Below are positions 7,295-14,628 of a DNA stretch of 17,321 nucleotides, piece by piece. Source of the stretch: Candidatus Melainabacteria bacterium (lineage in GTDB: Bacteria > Cyanobacteriota > Vampirovibrionia > Obscuribacterales > Obscuribacteraceae). The translations under genes were made by a program, and so were the position numbers. The notes beneath the pieces are model-generated. The model worked only from the letters and a program-made list of their open reading frames with translations, did no database searches and had not been told where the DNA came from. Where the stretch lies: positions 1 to 17,321 of the forward strand of contig PSRH01000025.1 in the NCBI GenBank assembly GCA_003175915.1, written 5' to 3'. Positions within the stretch are counted from its first letter, which is position 1, and every line of letters starts with the position of its first letter.

Positions 7295-8725
7295 ATGACT
7301 CTGTCTCCCGGCGACTTTGGCGCATCGTTTAAAGGCTTCTTGGAACAAATGACCGCTGAAGCCAGCAGCGAAGAACCGGTTTTCTTTAAGCACCTGCAAA
7401 CCCACTTTGACTGCGATCCGACAACTTTGCCGATTATCGGCGAAGGTTTCGAGGACTTCGAACACGCCAATGTTCACTTGGCCCTTGAAGAGTATTTGAA
7501 GCAGGAGAACCGAGAAACCAAAATTATCGGCGTGATGGCCCACGACATGCTCACAAGCAACTTGTCCTCCCTCATGGCTCCCAGCCGGGCGAGCCTCATG
7601 GGCAGCATCGGCGCGAAAGAGGGTCCTGTCCAATACGTCAATGTTGAGGCTGGTCACGAAACTATTTTGACGTGCGTCAAATCTGGATTGTACTTAATCA
7701 GCCAGTCAGAGAAACGCTTGGCCGTTTTTCTTAAAGCGCCAGGCGAAAAGATCTTAGGACAGAAAGGGAAAATTGAGGTAATAGCACCGGACAAGGATGA
7801 AGCTCAACGCTTTTTGGCCGAAATCCGTTCGATAAAAAACAAGAACAGCATTTACAGAGGCAAAGTCATCTCCGTTGGCAGTGCTTCTACTCTGCGATCT
7901 CCCGAGATAAAGTTTCACCATCTAACAAAAGTAGAACGCAAGAATATTATTTTGCCCGATGGATTGCTGGAACGTATCGAGCGGCAGACAATCGGATTCT
8001 CCAAGCATAGCCAGAAGCTTCTGGCCGCAGGGCGCCATCTAAAACATGGGCTGCTGCTCTATGGACCTCCGGGAACCGGCAAAACTCTCACTGCTATGTA
8101 TCTAGCCAGCGAGATGACTGACAGAACGATAATCCTTTTGACCGGCAGAGGCCTTGGTGCAATTGAGCAATCGTGCAATCTGGCCCAAACATTGCAACCG
8201 GCGACGATAATTCTAGAAGACGTCGATCTTGTAGCGGAAGATCGCAAGCGCATCGGCGGCACAGGCCCACTTTTGTTCGAGCTCCTCAATGAGATGGACG
8301 GCTTGAGAGATGATGCTGACATTCTTTTCTTGTTGACCACCAATCGCCCGGATATTCTGGAACCGGCATTGGCTGCCCGGCCGGGGCGCATCGATCAAGC
8401 CTTTGAAATGCCTTTGCCCGATGATGGATGCCGCAGACGTCTCTTCATTTTATACAGCAATGGTCTCACTATGGAAATAAAAGACTCGAATCGCTTCATT
8501 CAGAAAACAGAAGGGGCAAGCCCGGCATTTATCCGAGAACTCTTTCGCCGCGCAGCTCTCTGTGCTGCAAACGACGGTGAGGAATTGATCGTTAAAGACC
8601 AGCATTTAGAGGAAGCCCTGTACGAGCTGACCGTCCAGGGCGGCGATTTGACCAAGAGCCTCTTGGGTTTTCGCACGTTCGGATTTCAGTCCGGTAATCG
8701 TGCACCGGCTAACGCCGAGTCCTAG
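7295..8725 (+). CDS. AAA-family ATPase with unknown N-terminal domain
   Basis: A 476-residue protein, probably a ring-forming ATPase that remodels or unfolds proteins. Residues 1 to about 210 are a domain I do not recognise, with a mixed alpha/beta section around 110-185. The AAA module then shows Walker A GPPGTGKT (257-264, K263), Walker B IILEDVD with E308-D309, sensor-1 TTNRPD (348-353) and AARPGRID (360-367) with R362 and R365 as arginine-finger candidates. The C-terminal lid follows to about 450. Walker B reads Glu-Asp where most AAA proteins have Asp-Glu; this is the form seen in Bcs1-type members. No membrane segment and no zinc-protease motif, so it is not FtsH. AAGGAGG (7278-7284) lies 10 bases before ATG 7295, ruling out the TTG at 7286. 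The last 4 bases overlap the end of the convergent gene. Confidence 0.88.
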   Translation: MTLSPGDFGASFKGFLEQMTAEASSEEPVFFKHLQTHFDCDPTTLPIIGEGFEDFEHANVHLALEEYLKQENRETKIIGVMAHDMLTSNLSSLMAPSRASLMGSIGAKEGPVQYVNVEAGHETILTCVKSGLYLISQSEKRLAVFLKAPGEKILGQKGKIEVIAPDKDEAQRFLAEIRSIKNKNSIYRGKVISVGSASTLRSPEIKFHHLTKVERKNIILPDGLLERIERQTIGFSKHSQKLLAAGRHLKHGLLLYGPPGTGKTLTAMYLASEMTDRTIILLTGRGLGAIEQSCNLAQTLQPATIILEDVDLVAEDRKRIGGTGPLLFELLNEMDGLRDDADILFLLTTNRPDILEPALAARPGRIDQAFEMPLPDDGCRRRLFILYSNGLTMEIKDSNRFIQKTEGASPAFIRELFRRAALCAANDGEELIVKDQHLEEALYELTVQGGDLTKSLLGFRTFGFQSGNRAPANAES

Positions 8726-9756
8726 TGGGCTAACGCTGCTCTGATGCCAAACATAATTGCCTGACGAGCCGCGCTCTTGCCCTGATGCTTCACTTGCGTT
8801 TCGATTGGATGAGCGCGCGGATCGTTACCGATCATTGGCTCGCTGGCAAGATTAGAGTTGGGAATTATGTTTCCGTTAGCGTCACGAAACTGTTCGTGTT
8901 TGTCATACATCGGCTTACCGTAATCTGAATAGACAGCGACATCGAACTTCTCGTAGGGCTCAAACGGACGTGCTGCCATGCGCTGATGCATGACCACGTC
9001 AACCGGCTTCAAATTTCCCTGGTCGACTTTGCCGGTGGCTGCATCTACGGCACGCTGGTTGATGAAGAAGTCTGAATTGGGCCGGTGCTGAGCTTCGTAT
9101 TGAATATCGAAGCCCTGCATCTGGCTTCTCTTATGTTCCGCCGCACCATGATCTTGAATATGAGCAAGCTGTATCTGGGAAAATAGCGCCTTTTTCTGGT
9201 CCAAACTCAAGTCGTGAGCCTGCCAGATCTTATTTAGCTCAAAAGCCAGGCGCAGTTCTTTGGCTAGATCTTCTGAATGCCAGTAGCCAGGCATACAGGT
9301 AAGAACCGTCCCGTCACTGGCCAAAATAAACATCTGCAAATTATGCGGGCCGGCGCCATTTGTCGTATCGACTGCATTTTCGTCCGGTCTGTGTTTACCG
9401 GAAGCCCCGGCATAGTGTTTTCTTGATATGTCCTTATAGCCGCAGACGAAATCGTCTTTTAGCATTGAGAATGTTGGGTCGGTGGAGAGCGACACGGCTC
9501 TCAAGCTATTGCCGGCACTTCAAGTGGCGCCGTCAATTTTTCCCAACATATGCACCCAAAAAATCAGTTTTCCTTGTTGCTGGGCCGCTTCTTCGGCTTT
9601 ATCCAGGGACTTGTACCAGTTAATATCTGAGGTGAGCTCATGGACGCGCTCACTGCAAACCGCACCCTGTAGAAGCTTTTCGGCATCGGCAGGCCCGGTT
9701 GAAATGGAACTTATTAATACTAAACAGCCTACCAGGAGATTCTTCAAATTGCGCAT
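8722..9756 (-). CDS. Exported thioredoxin-fold protein with in-frame TGA (candidate selenoprotein, Sec79)
   Basis: Two open stretches, 9756-9520 and 9504-8722, lie in the same frame and are separated only by TGA at 9520-9522. Read through, they give 344 residues. Signal peptide 1-25 (cleavage after GPADA), then a thioredoxin fold: a helix (48-60), strand GKLIFWVHM (62-70), the active-site region DGAT-U-SAG (75-82), a helix-strand pair ending FVCGYKDI, P137 in the cis-proline position, then FILASDGTVLTCMPGYW, the usual last two strands. The TGA sits where thioredoxins carry the first active-site Cys. The C-terminal 165 residues are unknown. GGAGGAG is 7 bases before ATG 9756, while the second part would need a TTG start with no ribosome site. 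TGA ends other genes here, so the code is standard. Alternatives: a Cys or Trp codon mutated to stop, or a sequencing error. It lies 85 bases downstream of the slipin gene on the same strand. Confidence 0.7.
9485..9502 (-). promoter_or_regulatory. SECIS-like hairpin just downstream of the in-frame TGA
   Basis: In the mRNA, GAGAGC and GCUCUC pair perfectly (6 base pairs) around the loop CGUGUC. The stem starts 18 bases and the loop 24 bases after the UGA. Known bacterial SECIS elements are coding-region hairpins immediately 3' of UGA, with the apical loop about 16-37 bases away and a G in the first two loop positions; here the second loop base is G. I do not see the bulged U of the Escherichia coli fdhF element. 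A 6-pair stem can arise by chance, so the weight comes from its position. Confidence 0.5.
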
Positions 9757-9841
9757 GGGCCTACTCCTCCCAGAATATCGTCCTAGAGTACCATTCCCCC
9801 GTGCAGTTTTCGTGGATCTCTAAGGTTATTTCTGACCGCTC

Positions 9842-10645
9842 CTACTGGTGCTCCCCTACGGATCGCTCTGCCTCTTTGGCCAGAGCCGTCAATCCGCTAA
9901 CACCACCAAAGCTCATACTTTGCACCGCATTCGATGGCACAATCACGGTTGAAGTTCCTCCGGATTTCATCACTTCATAAAGCATATTCATACCTCGCAA
10001 GTGCAAGGCCATCGGATTGGCGTCATAAATTTTGCCGGCATCGGCAAAACGCTGGGCAATGGTCAATTCGCTCTGTCCGAGCACCATCCGCGCTTCTCCT
10101 TCGCGATCCGCTTGAGCAACGCGGCTCATGGCGTCCTGCAACATATCAGGGATCTTGATGTCGCGCATTTGCACAGACAATACTTTCACTCCCCAGGGTT
10201 CAGTTTGTTCATCCAGTGTTTTCGTCATTTGGGCATCCAATCCGGCTCGATCGGAGAGAACCTGGCTTAAATCACTGCGACCGATGATGTCTCTCAATGC
10301 CGTTTGAGAAACGCCGAGAACTGCCGCCGTGTAGTCGCTAACTTCCAATACTGCTAGCTTCGGATCGACCACACGCCAGTAAATCACCGTGTCGACGTTA
10401 ACCGGAACATTGTCGCGAGTGAGAGTCTGTTCGGCCGTCACATTGCTGGTAACAGTGCGCATGTCTACCGTAGCCGGCGTCGTCTCCAAATAGGGGATGA
10501 GAATGAAAATCCCCGGTCCGCGCACCCCGGCGAAACGCCCAAGCCTCAAGACAACTTTTCGCTCCCATTCACTGCACAAGCGAAGCATTGCTCTGAGAGT
10601 AATGACGACAAAGACCAAAAAGGCGAAAAACAAAAAACCTTCCAT
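9842..10645 (-). CDS. Slipin (SPFH/band 7, stomatin-like membrane protein)
   Basis: A 267-residue stomatin-type protein that oligomerises on the inner membrane and organises membrane domains or regulates proteases. One membrane segment (3-19) is followed by the slipin hallmark EWERKVVLRLGRF (26-38), then GPGIFILIPYLE and the band 7 core (VDMRT, LTRDNVPVNVDTVIYWRV), then a helical part RVAQADREGEARMVLGQSE. The C-terminus has LRGMNMLYEVMKSGGTSTVIVPS, common in slipins. ATG 10645 has GGAGGAG 10 bases upstream; the in-frame GTG at 10681 has none. Slipins are usually paired with NfeD, but here the next gene is the candidate selenoprotein 85 bases downstream. That gap shows no clear promoter, so the two may share a transcript. 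Confidence 0.93.
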   Translation of the reverse strand: MEGFLFFAFLVFVVITLRAMLRLCSEWERKVVLRLGRFAGVRGPGIFILIPYLETTPATVDMRTVTSNVTAEQTLTRDNVPVNVDTVIYWRVVDPKLAVLEVSDYTAAVLGVSQTALRDIIGRSDLSQVLSDRAGLDAQMTKTLDEQTEPWGVKVLSVQMRDIKIPDMLQDAMSRVAQADREGEARMVLGQSELTIAQRFADAGKIYDANPMALHLRGMNMLYEVMKSGGTSTVIVPSNAVQSMSFGGVSGLTALAKEAERSVGEHQ

Positions 10646-10796
10646 ATTCTGGATACTCCTCCGATTCGTTTGCCAAAACACGGGCGCGGGCCATCAGCCT
10701 ACCATTAGAAACAGCCTGAGCAATGACTGACAACCTCCAAGTCAGGCTAAACCGTGTACTATTGGCGATGTAGAAAGGGAGGGTCAAGGCTTATCA

Positions 10797-11699
10797 ATGG
10801 ACATAGGTAAACTGCCGAAAGACGTTGCAAAACTGGCGGATCTACTACGAGTGCCGCACGACAGCAAAATATCGCTTAGCAAAGACTACTCGACAAAACT
10901 AAAGGTCTCCGGTCTGAGCAAGAAAGGTGCCAAGCTCCTCTTGGAAGAGGGCATACCTGTATTGGCCGAATACCAGAGTAAACTATATGCTCAAAACAAT
11001 TATGCTCTGCTCATAGTGCTACAAGCTCTCGATGCTGCCGGCAAAGACGGCACGATCAAGCACGTCATGTCGGGAATGAATCCGCAAGGGTGTCAGGTGA
11101 CCAGTTTCAAAGCTCCCTCTAATGAAGACTTAGACCATGACTACTTGTGGCGCTGCTTCAGGAAATTGCCGGAGCGGGGCAATATCGGTATTTTTAACCG
11201 CTCATATTACGAAGAAGTTTTAATCGCTCGCGTTCATCCCAAAATTCTAGACAAACAACAACTACCGGATCATCTGAAGGACAAAAACATCTGGAAGCGC
11301 CGCTTCGAAGAAATCAATAATTTCGAAAAGTATTTGGTAAACAATGGCATCATCGTCCTCAAATTCTTTCTCAACGTCTCAAAGGGGGAGCAGAAAGAGC
11401 GCTTTCTAGAACGACTCGAATTACCTGATAAGAATTGGAAATTCTCATTAAGTGATGCCACTGAGCGCTCCTATTGGGACGACTACCATAAGGCTTACGA
11501 AGACTGCTTCAATCACACCAGTACTAAATGGGCACCCTGGTACATCATTCCAGCAGACAACAAACCCTTTGCTCGGGTAGCAGTCGCCTACATCATCGGC
11601 AGAACGCTCAAATCGCTCGACCTCAAATACCCTACCGTGAGTAAAGCACAAAAGGAAGAACTTCAAAAAGCAAAGTCTATTCTCATGAACGAGAAGTAG
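10797..11699 (+). CDS. ppk2: PPK2-family polyphosphate:nucleotide phosphotransferase
   Basis: A 300-residue cytoplasmic kinase transferring phosphate between polyphosphate and nucleotides (AMP or ADP to ADP or ATP, by family precedent). Walker A is QALDAAGKDGTIKHV (76-90) with K83, followed by MNPQGCQVTSFKAPS (94-108) and LDHDYLWR. The Walker B region reads IFNRSYYEEVL (132-142), with Asn where class I enzymes have Asp; together with the DAAGKDG loop this points to the class III-like group (PPK2_rel_1). The lid-module region RFEEINNFEKYL and the strand VLKFFLNVSKGEQKERFLERL (split here only by reading) are intact. Length matches the family. AAGG lies about 8 bases before ATG. It fits a polyphosphate-using cell. 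The stop is 3 bases from the stop of the convergent plsC-like gene. Confidence 0.94.
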   Translation: MDIGKLPKDVAKLADLLRVPHDSKISLSKDYSTKLKVSGLSKKGAKLLLEEGIPVLAEYQSKLYAQNNYALLIVLQALDAAGKDGTIKHVMSGMNPQGCQVTSFKAPSNEDLDHDYLWRCFRKLPERGNIGIFNRSYYEEVLIARVHPKILDKQQLPDHLKDKNIWKRRFEEINNFEKYLVNNGIIVLKFFLNVSKGEQKERFLERLELPDKNWKFSLSDATERSYWDDYHKAYEDCFNHTSTKWAPWYIIPADNKPFARVAVAYIIGRTLKSLDLKYPTVSKAQKEELQKAKSILMNEK

Positions 11700-11702
11700 T
11701 AA

Positions 11703-12533
11703 TCACGATTGAGAGCTTGCTTCCAGAGCAGCCGTTCCGTTACTACGCATTTCTTTCAGTCGTCTACCAATATCCGCTCGAACAGCGTCCCGTAGCGCTG
11801 CAGCATTGTGGTGATAGTCGTTCGGGTATACCGCCGGCAACACGCTCACCCGGATGACACCTCTAGGGTGCGGCATTTTTGAATACTTAGGAAGAATCGC
11901 TGCCGTCCCCTCGATCGCAATCGGCACAACCGGCACGCCGCAGGCAGTCGCCAGTCGGAACGGACCATCTTTGAAGGTTAGTAGCTCGCCACTTTCGGAT
12001 CGTGTTCCTTCTGGAAAAATGACAACAGACACCTTTCGCTTGAGCCATTCCGTACCTTGTCTGAACATGCGCCGCCCACCGCTTACCGATTTTGCAACCA
12101 AGCAAACGTCTCCACCCATGCGCATAATCCAACCAATGGCTGGGATTTGAAAAATTGAGCGCTTCGCAATCCATTTAAAGTTACCGGGCAATCCGCAAAG
12201 AACCAGGATGTCGATCACTGACTGATGATTGGCCACTATCACGCACGGTTGGTTCATCCGGAGGTTGCTCAAGCCCTCAAACCTACATTGAATGAGGGGA
12301 TTAGCAACGAGGAACTTGTGGACGCACCAATTGCTTAGACTATGCAGAAGGAGCCGATCTCGATCGAAGAGTAAGCTCACCAACCAGATAAAAGCGAACA
12401 CTGGTAAAAGGGCGATTGCAATCAAAAAGAAGGAGATACCAGAGAAGATGGATAAGGCCAGGAAAGCAGGCTGTGAGACACTCTCCTTCAACGGAAGTAC
12501 GTGTGGTTTCCTCAGAGTTCTAATTTCCAACAT
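11703..12533 (-). CDS. plsC: 1-acyl-sn-glycerol-3-phosphate acyltransferase (PlsC-like)
   Basis: A 276-residue membrane-bound acyltransferase that makes phosphatidic acid in phospholipid synthesis. Acyltransferase block I, ANHQSVIDIL, has the catalytic H103 and D108; block II surrounds GNFKWIAKRSIFQIP; block III is VVIFPEGTRS (171-179) with E175; block IV is GVPVVPIAIEG. A hydrophobic N-terminal anchor spans about 24-55. The N-terminus before it (residues 1-20) is a little longer than usual and polar. The tail after the catalytic domain holds an Arg-rich helix. The stop codon is TGA. AGGA just upstream of ATG 12533 is a weak ribosome site. Acyl-chain or headgroup preference cannot be read from the sequence, so a broader lysophospholipid acyltransferase role remains possible. 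Confidence 0.92.
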   Translation of the reverse strand: MLEIRTLRKPHVLPLKESVSQPAFLALSIFSGISFFLIAIALLPVFAFIWLVSLLFDRDRLLLHSLSNWCVHKFLVANPLIQCRFEGLSNLRMNQPCVIVANHQSVIDILVLCGLPGNFKWIAKRSIFQIPAIGWIMRMGGDVCLVAKSVSGGRRMFRQGTEWLKRKVSVVIFPEGTRSESGELLTFKDGPFRLATACGVPVVPIAIEGTAAILPKYSKMPHPRGVIRVSVLPAVYPNDYHHNAAALRDAVRADIGRRLKEMRSNGTAALEASSQS

Positions 12534-12847
12534 TCGATCCTGCCCTGAAACCCAATGCCCTACCTAATAAATGCTATACCCGCTCTTAATGTCGCTCAGA
12601 GCAGTATGAAAGTTCCAACAGAAATCCGACTTTTTCGACTGCCACTTCGACTGGACCTCCTCTTTAGTAGACCATTGCTGATGGGAAGGAAAAAACCTGT
12701 CGAGCTCTAGAACGCATATTTGGTATTGAGAGTAGTGGCAAAATCGGGTCCCAAGCCGGTTTAGCGATTGGTTCCCGGTTATATCGCATAGTGCGCGGGC
12801 ATGATCTTTGAAGTAGAATTTGAAAAGTAGGGAAATTCGATCAGATC
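12534..12847 (+). other. 314-base intergenic region between divergent genes
   Basis: No convincing gene. A 34-codon ATG frame (12606-12710, beginning MKVPTEIRLF) lacks a good ribosome site. The sequence TTCGACTG occurs twice 13 bases apart near 12640. TAGAAT (12814-12819) could be a -10 for the gene at 12848, but I see no -35 with proper spacing. On the minus strand TATAGC near 12575 could serve plsC. AT-rich stretches alternate with ordinary sequence; no terminator hairpin is visible. Confidence 0.4.
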
Positions 12848-13978
12848 ATGGGGTCACAATCCACCGCTTCCTTTGCGCATAAATGCCGCCTTCTTCTGAC
12901 GTTGGCGCTCATTTCCATATGCCAGACGGCGCCAGGGTTTGGCCGTTCAAGTGAGGAGAACGGCTCGGCCTACCAGACTCAGTCGGGGTCAGCAGGTACC
13001 ACCGCCAGACCAACCTTAAAATTGGAGGGTAAGGCTGAATTCCAGCAGTACACGAACATCGCAGCCTGGCAGGCATCCCAGAATTACAGGCAGGGGGTGG
13101 CGGCGCTTTCGGTCAAGGATTACAACATGGCCGCCGACTTTTTCAAACAAGCCGGCAGCGGCTTTGCCGTGTCTGACGGGGCCGGCAAGTATCTGGCCGA
13201 AGCTCGTTTTGCCGAGGGTCAGGCTCGTCGACTGTTAAAGCAAAATGCTCAGGCTGCCAAGCTGTTTGCTGAAGCTGTCGAGCTTTTCCGCAAGTACGAC
13301 CTGAGCAGTCCTTACCTGAAAGCCGCCGTGGACTACCGCAACTCTCTTACCAAAGCAACGCCCTTGCACGGCAAAGTGGCAAAGAACGAAGCCAACCTTC
13401 GCTCCTTACCGGCTCAAATGGATATGGTCGACAAACACGTCATTCTTAAGGGCAAACTGACTAAACTCGAGGACGGAACCAAAATTGCTGCTCTAAAAGA
13501 CGATGAGTTCTTCAACGGCGGCTCTAAGCGCCTATTGCCGGAGGCCGCTGGTGTAGATGTCAGCGACGGCTATGTGCACAACACGCTGTTTAAGGCGTTT
13601 GCCAAGATGAATTGTTTGGAGTGGGCCGAGCTTGGCGGAAACCTGTACACAGCGCCTGACAATTATTTCGCCCTCAAAGCCAATGGAAAAACCGCCGTTA
13701 TTGGAGCTTCAGAACAATTCTGGAGCCCAGTCATTCAGCTAGTGCTGAATGGGCATCAATATGGCATTTGTATGGATCTACCCGGTATGTCTTCTTACAG
13801 CCATAATGTTCTTGTGGTCACTGATGGCCAGCACGTTTTAGCAATTGATCCAAGAACTTACGACACCTGGAAATTGACCGCATCGTTTAAAAAACGACAG
13901 CCGGAATTCAATTGGTCCAAACTTACTCATATCAAGAAACCTACGATCATCAGTGGCTCTGATGCGAATGCTCATTAG
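12848..13978 (+). CDS. Exported TPR-containing protein with a possible Cys-His-Asp (transglutaminase/papain-like) domain
   Basis: A 376-residue protein not matching a named family I know. A signal-peptide core RLLLTLALISICQTAPGFG (14-32) is followed by a Ser/Gly/Gln-rich linker. Residues about 75-165 hold TPR-like helix pairs: YRQGVAALSVKDYNMAADFF, AEGQARRLLKQNAQAAKLF and AEAVELFRKYD. The C-terminal domain (240-350) contains, in order, MNCLEWAELG (C256), YSHNVLVVTDG (H319) and LAIDPRTYDTW (D334). The order and the surrounding strands resemble the Cys-His-Asp triad of transglutaminase-like and papain-fold proteins, so a cross-linking, deamidating or peptidase role is possible; this is inference from motif order. 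AGGGA is 14 bases from the ATG, a poor ribosome site, yet no better start lies before the signal peptide. A GC hairpin follows at 14001-14019. Confidence 0.72.
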   Translation: MGSQSTASFAHKCRLLLTLALISICQTAPGFGRSSEENGSAYQTQSGSAGTTARPTLKLEGKAEFQQYTNIAAWQASQNYRQGVAALSVKDYNMAADFFKQAGSGFAVSDGAGKYLAEARFAEGQARRLLKQNAQAAKLFAEAVELFRKYDLSSPYLKAAVDYRNSLTKATPLHGKVAKNEANLRSLPAQMDMVDKHVILKGKLTKLEDGTKIAALKDDEFFNGGSKRLLPEAAGVDVSDGYVHNTLFKAFAKMNCLEWAELGGNLYTAPDNYFALKANGKTAVIGASEQFWSPVIQLVLNGHQYGICMDLPGMSSYSHNVLVVTDGQHVLAIDPRTYDTWKLTASFKKRQPEFNWSKLTHIKKPTIISGSDANAH

Positions 13979-14000
13979 CATTCTTAACTGGTAGAGGAAT

Positions 14001-14019
14001 TATCCCTACCCCGGGGATA
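14001..14019 (+). other. Short GC-rich hairpin after the TPR protein gene
   Basis: TATCCC (14001-14006) pairs with GGGATA (14014-14019) around a 7-base loop, 22 bases after the stop codon. No T-run follows, so it is not a standard rho-independent terminator; it may stabilise the transcript end. Confidence 0.3.
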
Positions 14020-14078
14020 GCTAACAAAATATTGCTCTCGTCTTACAATTGCTTCCGGTCAAACGAGGATCCTCAATC

Positions 14079-14288
14079 ATGCAACCCTGCTGTTGGCACA
14101 ATTTGATCCAGGTATTCATTTCAGCCATAACCTTAACCTCTGTCTGGCTTATTTCAGTTTTCAGGCCGAACCTTAAGATCAATTGCCTATCCAAAAAGAA
14201 AGAAGTTCGCCCGGACAATTCTTGCTGTGCCACCCCAAGCGATGCACTCGTGGTTCCACTGAACAAGGTCGAAGGTTCGAGCCACTGA
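14079..14288 (+). CDS. Small single-pass membrane protein, unknown
   Basis: A 69-residue frame with GAGGAT (14065-14070) 8 bases before ATG. The N-terminus MQPCCWHN is followed by one hydrophobic segment (8-27, IQVFISAITLTSVWLISVF), a basic stretch (KKKEVR) and a cysteine pair SCC (58-60 region). It may be a membrane-anchored microprotein, or a signal-anchor protein with a short outside tail. It ends in TGA. An opposing minus-strand frame (14320-14021) has a GTG start without a ribosome site and looks less likely. With no homologue to lean on, coding status is uncertain. Confidence 0.4.
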   Translation: MQPCCWHNLIQVFISAITLTSVWLISVFRPNLKINCLSKKKEVRPDNSCCATPSDALVVPLNKVEGSSH

Positions 14289-14384
14289 CCAATGGCAGAC
14301 ACGACCGGACTGTTAAGCACGGCACTTTTATCTAACTGAACCGTCGTTCAAGCTCAATTAATGGTGATTGGAGAAACGACGAGT

Positions 14385-14526
14385 ATGAGTCGGTTACTCG
14401 GCGTTTTATGTTTTGTTGATCAGCGATTTTTCTTCAGCGAGTTTAGCCCAGACAACAACAGCAATTGCAGTGCATGCGCATCCGCTCGCCAAAAGACTTT
14501 GGCAAGTGGCCAGTGGTGAATTATAA
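14385..14526 (+). pseudogene. Frameshifted small signal-peptide ORF (or sequencing error)
   Basis: ATG 14385 opens MSRLLGVLCFV, a typical signal-peptide start, with GGAG 11 bases upstream. In that frame the sequence becomes polar (DQRFFFSEFSPDNN) and stops at TGA 14517. Shifting frame after the GTT codon at 14415 gives ISDFSSASLAQTTTA and continues to TAA 14524, which restores a standard signal peptide with cleavage after ASLA and a short Thr/Ala-rich mature tail. One lost or gained base near 14418 therefore explains the break. Either a decayed exported gene of about 46 codons or an assembly error. A 7-base inverted repeat (14342-14348 with 14375-14381) encloses the ribosome site. Confidence 0.35.
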
Positions 14527-14628
14527 AAGGTAATCCAGGCGCAGTTTTGCAAAGCCGGCGGAACCAACCACCAAGCTGTTACGTCATTAGCACCGGCCGC
14601 ACAGGCTTTGCTAACAGGAGATCTAATC

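Noticed and set aside
9723..9726. Lipoprotein signal (LVGC) in the candidate selenoprotein
   Set aside because: The Cys would be residue 11 with too short a hydrophobic core; the hydrophobic stretch continues past it to a normal ADA cleavage site.
9504..9756. Reading the 9756-9520 and 9504-8722 stretches as two separate genes
   Set aside because: The second would need a TTG start with no ribosome site, and the two halves together make one thioredoxin fold in one frame.
8722..9756. TGA reassigned to an amino acid throughout the genome (alternative code)
   Set aside because: Well-supported genes here end in TGA: DUF429 (5326-5328), plsC (11703-11705), GlsB-like (17099-17101).
12606..12710. 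34-codon plus-strand frame in the gap before 12848
   Set aside because: No proper ribosome site, no signal peptide or motif; chance frame in an intergenic stretch.
14021..14320. Minus-strand 99-codon frame with GTG start
   Set aside because: No ribosome site; the opposing plus frame at 14079 has a good one and a clean membrane segment.
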